NCBI GenBank assembly: GCA_020047755.1
Contig: JAIFNL010000119.1
Location: 1-33,742 of the forward strand
Source: Bacteroidota bacterium
GTDB lineage: Bacteria; Bacteroidota; Bacteroidia; Bacteroidales; JAIFNL01
Length of the DNA stretch: 33,742 nt
Direction: 5' to 3'
Position 1 is the stretch's first letter, and every line of letters begins with the position of its first letter. Shown piece after piece: positions 20,311-29,784 of the stretch. The translations under genes and the position numbers were made by a program. Below the pieces are notes generated by a model that worked only from the letters and a program-made list of their open reading frames with translations, did no database searches and was not told where the DNA came from.

Positions 20311-21789
20311 CTAAAGTTTAAACCATTCTTTAAAATCTTCGCATGTTTTCTTTGCATAAGTTTTATGAAAAAATTCACCCAAATTCTTGTCAAAATAATA
20401 ATCTTCTTTCCAAACATCAACATTATCAATCACTTGCTTGATAGCATCGAGAATAAAATAAAGTTCGTCATTGGTCATTGTTGGGTGCAACGAAAGGCGT
20501 ACCCAACCCGGTTTTAAGGTCAAATCTCCGCTTTCTATTTTACTCGAAATACTTTTGGATTTGAACAAATCTACATTGAGCAAAAAATGACCGTAAGTGC
20601 CTGCACAAGAGCAACCTCCACGTACCTGAATGCCAAAATAATCGTTGAGCAATTTCACTACCAAATTATGATGAATACCTTCGATAAAAAACGAAAAAAC
20701 ACCAATTCTATTTGTATGTTCCTCTGCTAAAATATGCAGTTTTTTAAATTTTTTAAGTTCGGTAAAAGCTATTTCAATAAGCTCATTTTCACGCTTGTGT
20801 ATATTTTCACAACCCATTTGTTCTTTCAATTCTATCGCCAAAGCAATTCTAATGGCTTGTAAAAAACCCGGTGTTCCGCCATCTTCACGCGTTTCTATGT
20901 CGTCAATGTACGAGCGTTCGTTCCAGCGATTTGTCCAACGCACAGTTCCGCCTCCAGGGTGGTCGGGTATTTTGTTCTTATACAGCGATTTATTAAAAAT
21001 CAAAACGCCCGAACTTCCCGGACCTCCTAAAAATTTATGAGGTGAAAAGAAAATAGCATCGAGGCTTTCCATTGGGTCGGCAGGGTGCATATTTATTGGT
21101 ACATAAGGCGCAGAAGCAGCAAAATCGACAAAACAATAGCCTCCATGCTCGTGCACAATTCGCGCCAATTGATGATAATCGGGCTGAATGCCTGTAACAT
21201 TTGAACATGCCGAAAAAGCACCTATAATTAGCTTTCTATCAGCATATTGCTTAATAGTTTCTCTGAATTTGGTATAACAAACCTGCATGTTGTCGTCAGG
21301 CTCCAAAATAACCACATCGGCTATGGTTTCATTCCACGAAGTATGGTTAGAATGGTGCTCCATGTGGGTTACAAACACCACAGGACGGTCTTTCTCCTCC
21401 AAATTGATGCTTGGATAGTAATCGAAGATGCGTTCGGGCACTTTCAAACCAATAATTCGTTGAAATTTGCTCACTGCACCCGTCATTCCGTTGCCAGTAG
21501 CAATCAAAACATCATTGCAAGAAGCATTTACGTGTTTTTTAATGATTTTTTGCGATAAATGATACGCGTGAGTCATAATTGTACCCGTTTCGCTTGCTTC
21601 GGAATGCGTATTTGCCACATAAGGACCAAATACATTTTTAATTTTATCCTCAATCGGAGCATAAAGTCTGCCGCTTGCAATCCAATCGGCATAAATTATT
21701 TGTTTCTCGCCAAAAGGTGATAAAAAAGTAGCATCAATTCCAATAATATTCTCTCTGAATTTTTGAAAATAAGTTTCTAACTGTGTCAT
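20311..21789 (-). CDS. Aminotransferase class V-fold PLP enzyme (cysteine desulfurase-like)
   Basis: YADWIASGRLYAPIE, GNGMTGAVSKFQRI, THMEHHSNHTSWNE, FFSPHKFLGGPGSSGVLIF (PLP Lys), RGGCSCAGTYGH. Confidence 0.9.
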   Translation of the reverse strand: MTQLETYFQKFRENIIGIDATFLSPFGEKQIIYADWIASGRLYAPIEDKIKNVFGPYVANTHSEASETGTIMTHAYHLSQKIIKKHVNASCNDVLIATGNGMTGAVSKFQRIIGLKVPERIFDYYPSINLEEKDRPVVFVTHMEHHSNHTSWNETIADVVILEPDDNMQVCYTKFRETIKQYADRKLIIGAFSACSNVTGIQPDYHQLARIVHEHGGYCFVDFAASAPYVPINMHPADPMESLDAIFFSPHKFLGGPGSSGVLIFNKSLYKNKIPDHPGGGTVRWTNRWNERSYIDDIETREDGGTPGFLQAIRIALAIELKEQMGCENIHKRENELIEIAFTELKKFKKLHILAEEHTNRIGVFSFFIEGIHHNLVVKLLNDYFGIQVRGGCSCAGTYGHFLLNVDLFKSKSISSKIESGDLTLKPGWVRLSLHPTMTNDELYFILDAIKQVIDNVDVWKEDYYFDKNLGEFFHKTYAKKTCEDFKEWFKL

Positions 21790-21991
21790 TTGTTGATAAT
21801 TGTAAATAATGCAATTTATAAATAAATTTGAATTGCGTTTGTTTTTAATTTCCTTTTTTATGAAAACTAAAAGTTTAGAAAACGCCTCAAAATTAAATAT
21901 TCTAACGGATTTTTAACAACAAGTAAAAAAATAAGTTTCAAAAATTGGTGTTAATTAATTGATTTTCAGAAATTAATATTTCAAAAAAATA

Positions 21992-23056
21992 TCAAAACCA
22001 TTTGTTCTTTCTAAAAAAATAAACCATAACGGCTGAAATTAAAAGCATCACGCCCCATAAAAAAAAGTAACCATATTCAAAATTTGTTTCGGGAATATAC
22101 TTAAAATTAGTTCCATAAACACCCACAATAAAGGTAAGCGGGATAAAAAAAACAGAAAAAACAGTTAGCAATTTCATGGTGTCATTTAGCTTACTGCTCA
22201 CATTGGTATGATACACATTAAGTTGGTCAGAAAGAATGGCTCTATAACTTTCAAGCGACTCGTTGGCATGTTGAATGCTCTCTTTCAGGTCTTTAATATG
22301 TACCCATAAGTTATTGTTTATCAAATCGGAATCGAGTTTTTCTAAATTCAAAACAACCTCAAAGCAGGGCTTTATAATTTTTTGCAAGAAAATAATTTCA
22401 CGTTTGAAATAGTTAATTTCTTCAATTATAGACGATTGCATATTATCAATCAATTTTTCGTCGAGTGCTTCTATTTTTTCGCCTACACGACTTATAATAT
22501 AATTGTAATTTTCAAACACAGCATCAATAATTGCTACCGCCAAATAATCGGTGCCGGAAGAGCTGATTTTTTTTCTTCGCCGGCGAATTCTATCTCTAAT
22601 AGGCTCAAAAACAGAGCCTTGTGTTTCTTGAAAAGATAATAAAATGTTCTTTTTAATAATAAACGCTAAAAATTCGGAATGGTTCAATTCAGTCAACTCG
22701 TTGTAATGCAACATTCTAATGGAGATATAAATACAGTTATCGTATTCATAAATTTTAGGTCTGTTGTGAGGATTCATTACATCGGAAAGAATTAAAGGGC
22801 TGAGAGAAAACTGTTCCGAAATGTTTTTCATCAATTCAGAATCGTGCAAGCCATCAACATTGAGCCACGAAGTAGTAGAAGTTTTGTCGTATTTAACCGC
22901 CTGTTTTATATTATCTATTTTGCCTTCAAATAGGTTAATTTCATCATAATCCATTATTTTGAGGCTAATTTTATCGGTTTTTTTTGTGCCTCTAAAAATA
23001 AAGGCATCGGGCGACATTCCTACTTCTTCTTTATTGGCTTTTATAAAACGAGGCAT
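21992..23056 (-). CDS. corA: CorA-family divalent cation transporter with variant GTN motif
   Basis: CorA-like N-domain; two C-terminal TMs; signature region VYGTNFKYIPE in place of YGMNF. Confidence 0.9.
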   Translation of the reverse strand: MPRFIKANKEEVGMSPDAFIFRGTKKTDKISLKIMDYDEINLFEGKIDNIKQAVKYDKTSTTSWLNVDGLHDSELMKNISEQFSLSPLILSDVMNPHNRPKIYEYDNCIYISIRMLHYNELTELNHSEFLAFIIKKNILLSFQETQGSVFEPIRDRIRRRRKKISSSGTDYLAVAIIDAVFENYNYIISRVGEKIEALDEKLIDNMQSSIIEEINYFKREIIFLQKIIKPCFEVVLNLEKLDSDLINNNLWVHIKDLKESIQHANESLESYRAILSDQLNVYHTNVSSKLNDTMKLLTVFSVFFIPLTFIVGVYGTNFKYIPETNFEYGYFFLWGVMLLISAVMVYFFRKNKWF

Positions 23057-23072
23057 ATTTTATTCTATTTTT

Positions 23073-23846
23073 TTATACTAATTTTTCAAAAAACATATTT
23101 ATAATCTCCACCAAAATAAGCAAAATTATGATAATTTCGAGCAAATTGCTGCGCTTGTGTTGCATCAAATCCTTAAATAAATCTAAGTTTTCGTTTATAA
23201 TTCTCAAATTATAATCTACACTTCTGAAGCGGTTTTTGATGTCGAAAATTTGAGACAATCCATTATCTACTTTGCTCAAATACTCATCATTCCAAGCGGC
23301 TTCGGGCTGCTCAAATACATAAAGCTGCTCCACGATATTGTTTTTTACAATTAAGGTTTTGCCAATAAACTTCAGCAAAGTTTGATTTGTAATCATCAAA
23401 CGACCTTTTCTTTCCAACATTTTGGTGTAATTATTTGTTTCATCGAGCATTTGAATAGCTTGATTCAAAAAATAATCGAGTGCTACGGACTGACCAATAT
23501 TGAGCAAAATTATTTTAATTACCTCATCGTTAATTATCGACAAATGCGCCTCATTGTGCTCAAATTTATCCTTTTCGCTGGTTTTTTGTATAATAAAATC
23601 TTCTGAAAGCTTTTCTTTTAATGGATTGTTGCAATAAGACAATAAAAACTCGATGTGTTCCGAAATTTTTAACTCATCGTAACCGCAAAAAACAACTACG
23701 CCATAAGATAAAACATATAAATAACGGTCATTTTCATTGGTATAGTAAGCATCGGAAGTAGAATAAGAGTGCAATTTACCCTCATAATTACTTTTAAATT
23801 GCTTTAAGTCAATTCCATCTGCTATTTGATATGCTTTTATTACCAT
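23073..23846 (-). CDS. RMD1/DUF155 family membrane protein
   Basis: C-terminus DNGLSQIFDIKNRFRSVDYNLRIINENLDLFKDLMQHKRSNLLEIIIILLILVEIINMF resembles the DUF155 C-terminal coiled helices plus TM; 16 nt upstream of corA. Confidence 0.8.
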   Translation of the reverse strand: MVIKAYQIADGIDLKQFKSNYEGKLHSYSTSDAYYTNENDRYLYVLSYGVVVFCGYDELKISEHIEFLLSYCNNPLKEKLSEDFIIQKTSEKDKFEHNEAHLSIINDEVIKIILLNIGQSVALDYFLNQAIQMLDETNNYTKMLERKGRLMITNQTLLKFIGKTLIVKNNIVEQLYVFEQPEAAWNDEYLSKVDNGLSQIFDIKNRFRSVDYNLRIINENLDLFKDLMQHKRSNLLEIIIILLILVEIINMFFEKLV

Positions 23847-23917
23847 AAATCTGTTTTGATTTAATTTAATGTAAGAAATTCTTTGAATTTAGTTTATATT
23901 AATCAAAATAAAATTTT

Positions 23918-23968
23918 CTCCCCGAGTTTCGCTGAGTAAAACGCAGAGTTCCGCAGAGTTTTTTTTAC
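23918..23968. repeat. Short tandem 'CTCTGCG' intergenic repeat (reverse strand: AACTCTGCGG AACTCTGCGT TTTACTCAGCGA AACTCGGGGA)
   Basis: Four imperfect 10-12 bp units in the intergenic region, GC-richer than surroundings. Confidence 0.7.
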
Positions 23969-24011
23969 AAAAATAAATATAACTAATTAAGTATGAATTA
24001 TACTAAAACTA

Positions 24012-26084
24012 TTATTTTTTTAACATAAGACTAATAGCCAAACCACCGCCTTCGGCTAATTCGAAACGTTTTTCCATATCGCTTGTGATTTCCATTTTCT
24101 CAATATTAATTGCGGTAGGATTTTCTTTCCATTGCGAATCTTTAGCATCGGAATAAATAATAGCTTCGTATTTTTTACCTTTTTCCAAAAAGTCAAAATT
24201 GATAGTAATATACCGACTTTCTTCATCGGTTACGCAACCTAAAAACCAGTTTTTCGTTTCTCGCTCTTGACGTGCAATGCACACAAAATCACCTACTTCG
24301 CCATCTAAAACTTTTGTTTGCTCCCAATCAACTCCTACATCGCGAATGAACTGAAAAGCCGGTTTTCCTTCGTAATTTTCAGGCAAATCGCACGCCATTT
24401 GTATTGGGCTATAAATGACTACATACAACGCCAACTGTTGAGCTAAAGTGGTGTTAATCTGATTTTTATCGCTCACTTTGAATTTGAAAACGCCGGGTGT
24501 AAAATCAATTGGACCACCAAGCATGGTAGTGAATGCAATAATCGAAATATGCTCGGGCGGATTTCCACCGTCGGCAGCCCATGCGTTAAATTCCTGCCCA
24601 CGCAAGGCTTCGCGCGAAATGGCATTTGGATACGTGCGGCGCAAACCAGTTTCTTTTATTGGTTCGTGCACATCTACTGCTATTTTGTAGTTTGCTGCTG
24701 TTTCAAAAACTTTTTGGTAGTGATTTATCATCCATTGTCCGTGATGAAATTCACCTTTCGGAATTATTTTACCTACATATCCTGTTTTAACAGAATGTAT
24801 ATCAAGACTTTGCATGAATTTATAGGCAGTATCGAGCTGTTTTTCGTAAGTACGAGGTGCAGCAGAAGTTTCGTGGTGCATAATTATTTCTATTCCCTTT
24901 TCTTTTGCATACCGAACTACTTCTTTTATATCGTAATCGGGATAGGGAGTTACAAAGTCAAAAACGCCTTCGCGGTCTTCTCTGCCCCAAACTTCCCAGC
25001 CAGTATTCCAACCTTCTACTAATAAACCTTTTATATTGTTTTTGGCTGCAAAGTCGATGTAGTATTTTGCATTTTTAGTAGTTGCACCATGTTTTTTGCT
25101 TGCCATATCCCACGAAGATTTACCAACGTGCATTTCCCACCAAATTCCTACGTATTTCATTGGTTTAAAATAGCTTACATCTCCCAGTTTGTTCGGTTCG
25201 TTCAAATTAAGAATTAAATTTGATGCAATTAAATCTTTTGCCTTTTCGGTTATTTGAATGCTTCGCCATGGTGTTTTGAAAGGCAAAGCTCGCTTAACTG
25301 CATATCCTAAACGTTCTGAACCAACAAGTTGGCTTGTCATAGAAAGGTTCTTGGGGTCTATTTTAAGAGTCATAGAAGCATAGTTTAAAAGTGCCGCCTC
25401 GTGAAAACTCAAATGCAAGCCATCGGCATTGCGCATCGTAAAGGGCGTATGTACCGCATTATAAGGAATTTGTGAATGTCCCAAGCCGTGTCCTTCTTTT
25501 TTGGAAAGCGCATCAATTTCAGAAAATTTTGTGGTATTGTATAGATGCTCGTAACTTTGCCAATTTGCAGGAATCCACCAGCAAGTCGGGTCTTCGGTTA
25601 GTTTAAATTGTGTGTTTTCATTTAAAATAATCAATGAATCAACGCCTTTTTGTTCATGAATTTCGTAGCGAAAAGCAATTCCATCATCGTAAGCTTTGAA
25701 ATAAATAGACATTGTGCGTTTTCTTTTTCTTTCTTTTAATTTCACAACCACTTCATTGTAATTATTTTTCACAATTCGCTGTTCGCCCCAAGGCAATTCC
25801 CATTGCTCATTCACCGAATTTTTGTCGGCTCTAATTATTCTAAAACTGTCATTTAAAGCAGGTTGGTCTTTTAGTTCAAACCCCAAAGCCGAAGTATCAA
25901 TTACAAGTTTGTCTTTATACTTTACAAGATAATTGGGCGAACCATCACTTTTTAAAAAAAACTCGACCGAAATGTTGTTTGAAGGCGATTTTACCTCAAT
26001 AAACGTTTGTTCGGCTGTGGTACATGCACCTAAAAATACCAAAAAGAAAGCAAAAACGATTAATTTATTTAATTGCTTATTCAT
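24012..26084 (-). CDS. Glycoside hydrolase family 97 (SusB-like, predicted inverting type)
   Basis: Lipoprotein signal FLVFLGACTT; GIWWEMH, GWNTGWE, IIMHHETSAAPRTYE, VDVHEPIKETGLRRTYPN, GGPIDFTPG. Confidence 0.93.
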   Translation of the reverse strand: MNKQLNKLIVFAFFLVFLGACTTAEQTFIEVKSPSNNISVEFFLKSDGSPNYLVKYKDKLVIDTSALGFELKDQPALNDSFRIIRADKNSVNEQWELPWGEQRIVKNNYNEVVVKLKERKRKRTMSIYFKAYDDGIAFRYEIHEQKGVDSLIILNENTQFKLTEDPTCWWIPANWQSYEHLYNTTKFSEIDALSKKEGHGLGHSQIPYNAVHTPFTMRNADGLHLSFHEAALLNYASMTLKIDPKNLSMTSQLVGSERLGYAVKRALPFKTPWRSIQITEKAKDLIASNLILNLNEPNKLGDVSYFKPMKYVGIWWEMHVGKSSWDMASKKHGATTKNAKYYIDFAAKNNIKGLLVEGWNTGWEVWGREDREGVFDFVTPYPDYDIKEVVRYAKEKGIEIIMHHETSAAPRTYEKQLDTAYKFMQSLDIHSVKTGYVGKIIPKGEFHHGQWMINHYQKVFETAANYKIAVDVHEPIKETGLRRTYPNAISREALRGQEFNAWAADGGNPPEHISIIAFTTMLGGPIDFTPGVFKFKVSDKNQINTTLAQQLALYVVIYSPIQMACDLPENYEGKPAFQFIRDVGVDWEQTKVLDGEVGDFVCIARQERETKNWFLGCVTDEESRYITINFDFLEKGKKYEAIIYSDAKDSQWKENPTAINIEKMEITSDMEKRFELAEGGGLAISLMLKK

Positions 26085-26157
26085 AAAAAAATTCTGTTTT
26101 ATATTTAGTTATAAAATCCCTGATTAGGAACTTTTATTATAGTTTCAAAAATCAAAT

Positions 26158-26257
26158 AAGCACCAGTGCTTTTTTATTTTTGAGCAAAAGTTTTGCTATT
26201 TACTTATTTCTAAGCACTTGGCAAAAAAATATACAATTAATTTTGGTTTACTACTTA
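26158..26257. repeat. Dispersed ~100-bp degenerate repeat, copy B
   Basis: See copy A at 15680-15781; same orientation. Confidence 0.75.
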
Positions 26258-26345
26258 AATGCAAAGTTAGGCATAAATTTTAATTTATCGGATAATTTAA
26301 GTATTTATTTTTCCTTAAAATTTCAAACCAAATAGCTAAAAACTA

Positions 26346-26389
26346 AAAATGTTGGCACGAAAATTAAAGAATCCTCACGCCAACATTTT
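26346..26389 (-). terminator. Hairpin downstream of the S9 peptidase (AAAATGTTGGC / GCCAACATTTT)
   Basis: Perfect 11-bp stem followed by a T-rich tract on the minus strand. Confidence 0.6.
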
Positions 26390-26423
26390 AACAAACTGAT
26401 TTTATTAGATTTAACTCCGAAAA

Positions 26424-28844
26424 TTATTTATTTTTCACATACTTTTCAAGCCATTGGTCTTGTTCCCAAAGTAAATGCAAAATAGACTCTTTTGCTACGT
26501 AGCCGTGGCTTTCTTTTGGCAAAAGCACCAAGCGAGTGGTTGCACCAAGTCCCTTCAAAGCATTGAAATATCGCTCGCTTTGCATGGTGTAAGTTCCGGC
26601 ATTGTTGTCATCTTGCCCATGAATAAGCAGCAAAGGCGTTTTCATTTTGTCGGCATTCATAAAAGGCGACATGGAATTGTAAATCTGCGGAACGTCCCAG
26701 TATGAACGCTCTTCGGACTGGAAACCAAAAGGCGTTAGCGTGCGATTGTAAGCACCGCTTCGGGCAATTCCGGCAGCAAATAAATTACTGTGAGTAAGCA
26801 AGTTAGCTGTCATAAAAGCACCATAAGAGTGTCCACCAACGGCAACACGATTTTTGTCCACGTAACCCATTTTATCAACCGCATTGATGGCGGCTTCGGC
26901 GTTGGCAACAAGCTGCTCCATGAAAGAGTCGTTGGGTTCGTTTTCGCCTTCACCTACAATAGGAAACGCGGCATCGTCGAGGATTGCGTAACCCTTTGTA
27001 ACCCAGAAAACAAACGAGCCATAATAAGGATAAGTAAATTCGAGCGGCGAAGCTGTTACTTGTGCCGCGCTGTTTTTGTCTTTAAACTCTTGAGGATAAG
27101 CCCAAATGAGCAAAGGAAGCTTGTCTTTTTTGTTGTATCCGGCAGGCAAATATAAAGTTGCCGAAAGTTCTAAACCGTCGGTACGTTTGTATTTAATTAC
27201 TTCTTTATGAACACCTTGCAGACTCGAAAATGGATTTTCGATAAAAGTAATTTGCTGAGGAGCTTTTTTGGTTTTGATGTTGCGAATGTAATAGTTTGGA
27301 AAACGTGTAGGAGCTTCAATTACAGTCAAAATAGTTCCTTCTTTCAAATTAATTGTGAAAGAAATTTGTTCGAGTTCGGTAAGGTTTTCGGCTTGCCAAA
27401 GTCTTGTTTTCTTTCCTGTTTTGAGGTTCACTTTGTCAATAAACGGATTCATGCCTTTTTCGGAATAGCCATCTCCTTCTAAGTAAGCAAAATCGCCATC
27501 GAGTTCTAAAACGTAACGTCCGTATTCATTTTTTGTAGTTACAAAATTTCCAGGGTCGCTGTATCGGTCTTGGTAATTGCGCTCATTAATTAAAACAGGT
27601 ACTTCTTTGTTGTTCAATGGATTGAATGATTCGGCGCGTTGCATGCGTGTATTCCACCAGTAAGAGTTGGCGATAGCGTAATTATCTTTTGCCCAAGTAA
27701 TTCCGCTAAAACGGTATTTCGTTTTAATCAAACTTTTGGCTTCGCCAGTGAAAGGCGCTTCGAGTTGAAAAACCTCATCGCGATATTCCACCTCTATTGC
27801 AGGGTCGCCTTTGTCGAGTGCTTCTGTCCAAATAATGGTTGCGGGCTTGTCGGCACGCCACTGCAAGTTGCGTTTGCCCTCGCGTGTAGCCATAAAACCT
27901 TTTGGCATAACCTCATTTAGAGGCACTTCCAATACTTTTTTAACTTCACGAGCGTCTTTGTCGTAAATAATGGTCGAAAATGGAAAACGGTCATATTCAA
28001 CTATGTATGAGTAAGGTCGATTAATGGTAGAAACCATCACAAAATTGCCATCGGGCGAAAAATAAACTCCATCGTAAATGGCAGCCTCTTTCCAAAGTGT
28101 TTTTTCGCCGTTAAGGTTTACTTTGTAAAGTTCTGAACGTGTAAGTTGCTCAAAATTAAATTCATCGGCTTTGTCTTTTAGCAAATCTTGGTACGTTCGG
28201 TTTTGAGCTTTCTCGCCAGTGTTTTCTGAAATAACAGGTCCATCGGGAATTGCTTCGCGCTTGTTAATCAATTCTTTGCGGTCGGTTGGTAATACTTGAA
28301 CCAGCAGTTCGTTGCTGTTTCTGAACCAAGTAAAAGGCGTGCCCATGTTGGCATTCAAATTGTCGGCAGTTAATTTTTTGGCAGAAGCATTTTTGATGTC
28401 CAAAACCCAAAGTTCTACTCCATTTTGGGTTGTATTTGTAAAAGCTACAAATTCTTCGCTTGGCGAAAAGCTAATGTTAGCAAGCTTAGCATTTTCGGGC
28501 AATCCCGAAACTTTTACGGACTTTTTATCACCTACTTTTTGAACTGAAATAGAAGTATTGTAGTTTACTCTGCTTCCAATATTTGTTACCGGATTAATTC
28601 TCAAACCGCCCAATTTAAGTTCGGTTTCAGAAAGCTCGGCAAGGGTTTTGAACCGTTCTCGGTCGAGCAGAATAATGTACGTTCCTGCGCTATTGATTCG
28701 CACGGTAGGAGTCATGGGCGCATCGGCTAACTCCAAGATACTTTTGTCGGGTTTTTGATATTTTACATCGAGCTGTGCCCAAAGGCTTTGCGATAAAAAG
28801 AGTAGCATAAGCATACTCAGTGTAATGTTTTTTTTCATTTTCAT
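26424..28844 (-). CDS. Prolyl oligopeptidase family (S9) serine peptidase
   Basis: Signal peptide MKMKKNITLSMLMLLFLSQSLWAQ (start 28844 rather than 28940); beta-propeller region; VAVGGHSYGAFMTANLLTHSNLFAAGIARSGAYNR; LLLIHGQDDNNAG; ESHGY. Confidence 0.92.
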   Translation of the reverse strand: MKMKKNITLSMLMLLFLSQSLWAQLDVKYQKPDKSILELADAPMTPTVRINSAGTYIILLDRERFKTLAELSETELKLGGLRINPVTNIGSRVNYNTSISVQKVGDKKSVKVSGLPENAKLANISFSPSEEFVAFTNTTQNGVELWVLDIKNASAKKLTADNLNANMGTPFTWFRNSNELLVQVLPTDRKELINKREAIPDGPVISENTGEKAQNRTYQDLLKDKADEFNFEQLTRSELYKVNLNGEKTLWKEAAIYDGVYFSPDGNFVMVSTINRPYSYIVEYDRFPFSTIIYDKDAREVKKVLEVPLNEVMPKGFMATREGKRNLQWRADKPATIIWTEALDKGDPAIEVEYRDEVFQLEAPFTGEAKSLIKTKYRFSGITWAKDNYAIANSYWWNTRMQRAESFNPLNNKEVPVLINERNYQDRYSDPGNFVTTKNEYGRYVLELDGDFAYLEGDGYSEKGMNPFIDKVNLKTGKKTRLWQAENLTELEQISFTINLKEGTILTVIEAPTRFPNYYIRNIKTKKAPQQITFIENPFSSLQGVHKEVIKYKRTDGLELSATLYLPAGYNKKDKLPLLIWAYPQEFKDKNSAAQVTASPLEFTYPYYGSFVFWVTKGYAILDDAAFPIVGEGENEPNDSFMEQLVANAEAAINAVDKMGYVDKNRVAVGGHSYGAFMTANLLTHSNLFAAGIARSGAYNRTLTPFGFQSEERSYWDVPQIYNSMSPFMNADKMKTPLLLIHGQDDNNAGTYTMQSERYFNALKGLGATTRLVLLPKESHGYVAKESILHLLWEQDQWLEKYVKNK

Positions 28845-29342
28845 ATACGTTTTATTTTTGAAAAAGGAGCAACATTTACTTTTTTCAAAAAAAATGAATA
28901 AATTACGCTTAAGTATGATTCTTTTAGAGTAAAAATTCAATACAAAAGCTTTTTTATTTCATAAAAATAATGCTAAAAATGGTTCTGGTTTTACCGAATT
29001 TCAAGTTAAAATATTTCATTTTTAGCTCAAAGTAAGTTTTTGGTTTGGTTTTTTATTTAAAAATTTAGTTGCGTAAAGATATAGTTTTTTTAAGAAAAAA
29101 CACTTTCAATCGAAACAAAATCTATTACAATCTAAAAAAAAATAAAAGCGAGTGCTATTTTATCATTTAATTCAACGAAAATGATTTTTTCAAAAAAAAA
29201 AACGAATAGAATCGATACTTTTGGAAATGTTAAAATTCTAATTTTTCTTTTTTTTTAGAAATAAATACTTATCTTTGTAGATATTTCGATATTTACTTTT
29301 ATTTAGGTTCCAAACTAAAAATTACAAGAAAAATTTAAATAA

Positions 29343-29564
29343 CATCTAAGTTTGATTTCATCTAACTATAAGGCTCTAAACGATTGGAGATATCGTTTCA
29401 GCATTAGCCAATTGCTTGATTTAAACGGAAATAATTATGCCGAAGATGGTGTACCCGCCGATATTGAAGCGGCTTTTGATTGAAACAACCTTACAGAAGA
29501 TGAAATTCTTGAAAGAGCAATTTTGGAACTTCAAGAAAATAGAAAACCCATTATTATGGTATAA
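29343..29564 (+). pseudogene. C-terminal relic of an S41 (C-terminal processing) peptidase-like gene, with in-frame TGA
   Basis: Frame reads SLISSNYKALNDWRYRFSISQLLDLNGNNYAEDGVPADIEAAFD*NNLTEDEILERAILELQENRKPIIMV*, with TGA at 29481-29483. Confidence 0.65.
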
Positions 29565-29602
29565 GTTTTTGATTATCTGATTCTAATTTTCAAAATTTAA
29601 CT

Positions 29603-29642
29603 AAAACGATAAGAGAAAAGCATTTCTTACCGTTTTTTTTAT
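29603..29642 (+). terminator. Terminator-like hairpin following the S41 relic
   Basis: AAAACG-a-TAAGA ... TCTTA-c-CGTTTT, then T run. Confidence 0.55.
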
Positions 29643-29784
29643 TAAAAAAAGTGAAAACAAAATTAAAAATTTGTTTTCGTTCAAAAAAAAACATATTTTT
29701 GAAAAATCTAAAAAAAATGAATACATTCATTAATTTTTAGAATAACATGAAAATAATTAAATCAAAATAAAAAAGGAGAAAATT

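Noticed and set aside
24549-25022. 157-aa + strand ORF inside the GH97 gene, and other antisense ORFs (e.g. 595-843, 4760-4996, 9142-9774, 21247-21558, 26790-27155)
   Set aside because: They lie opposite or overlap well-supported genes or terminators, have biased or low-complexity composition and no recognisable motifs; likely spurious
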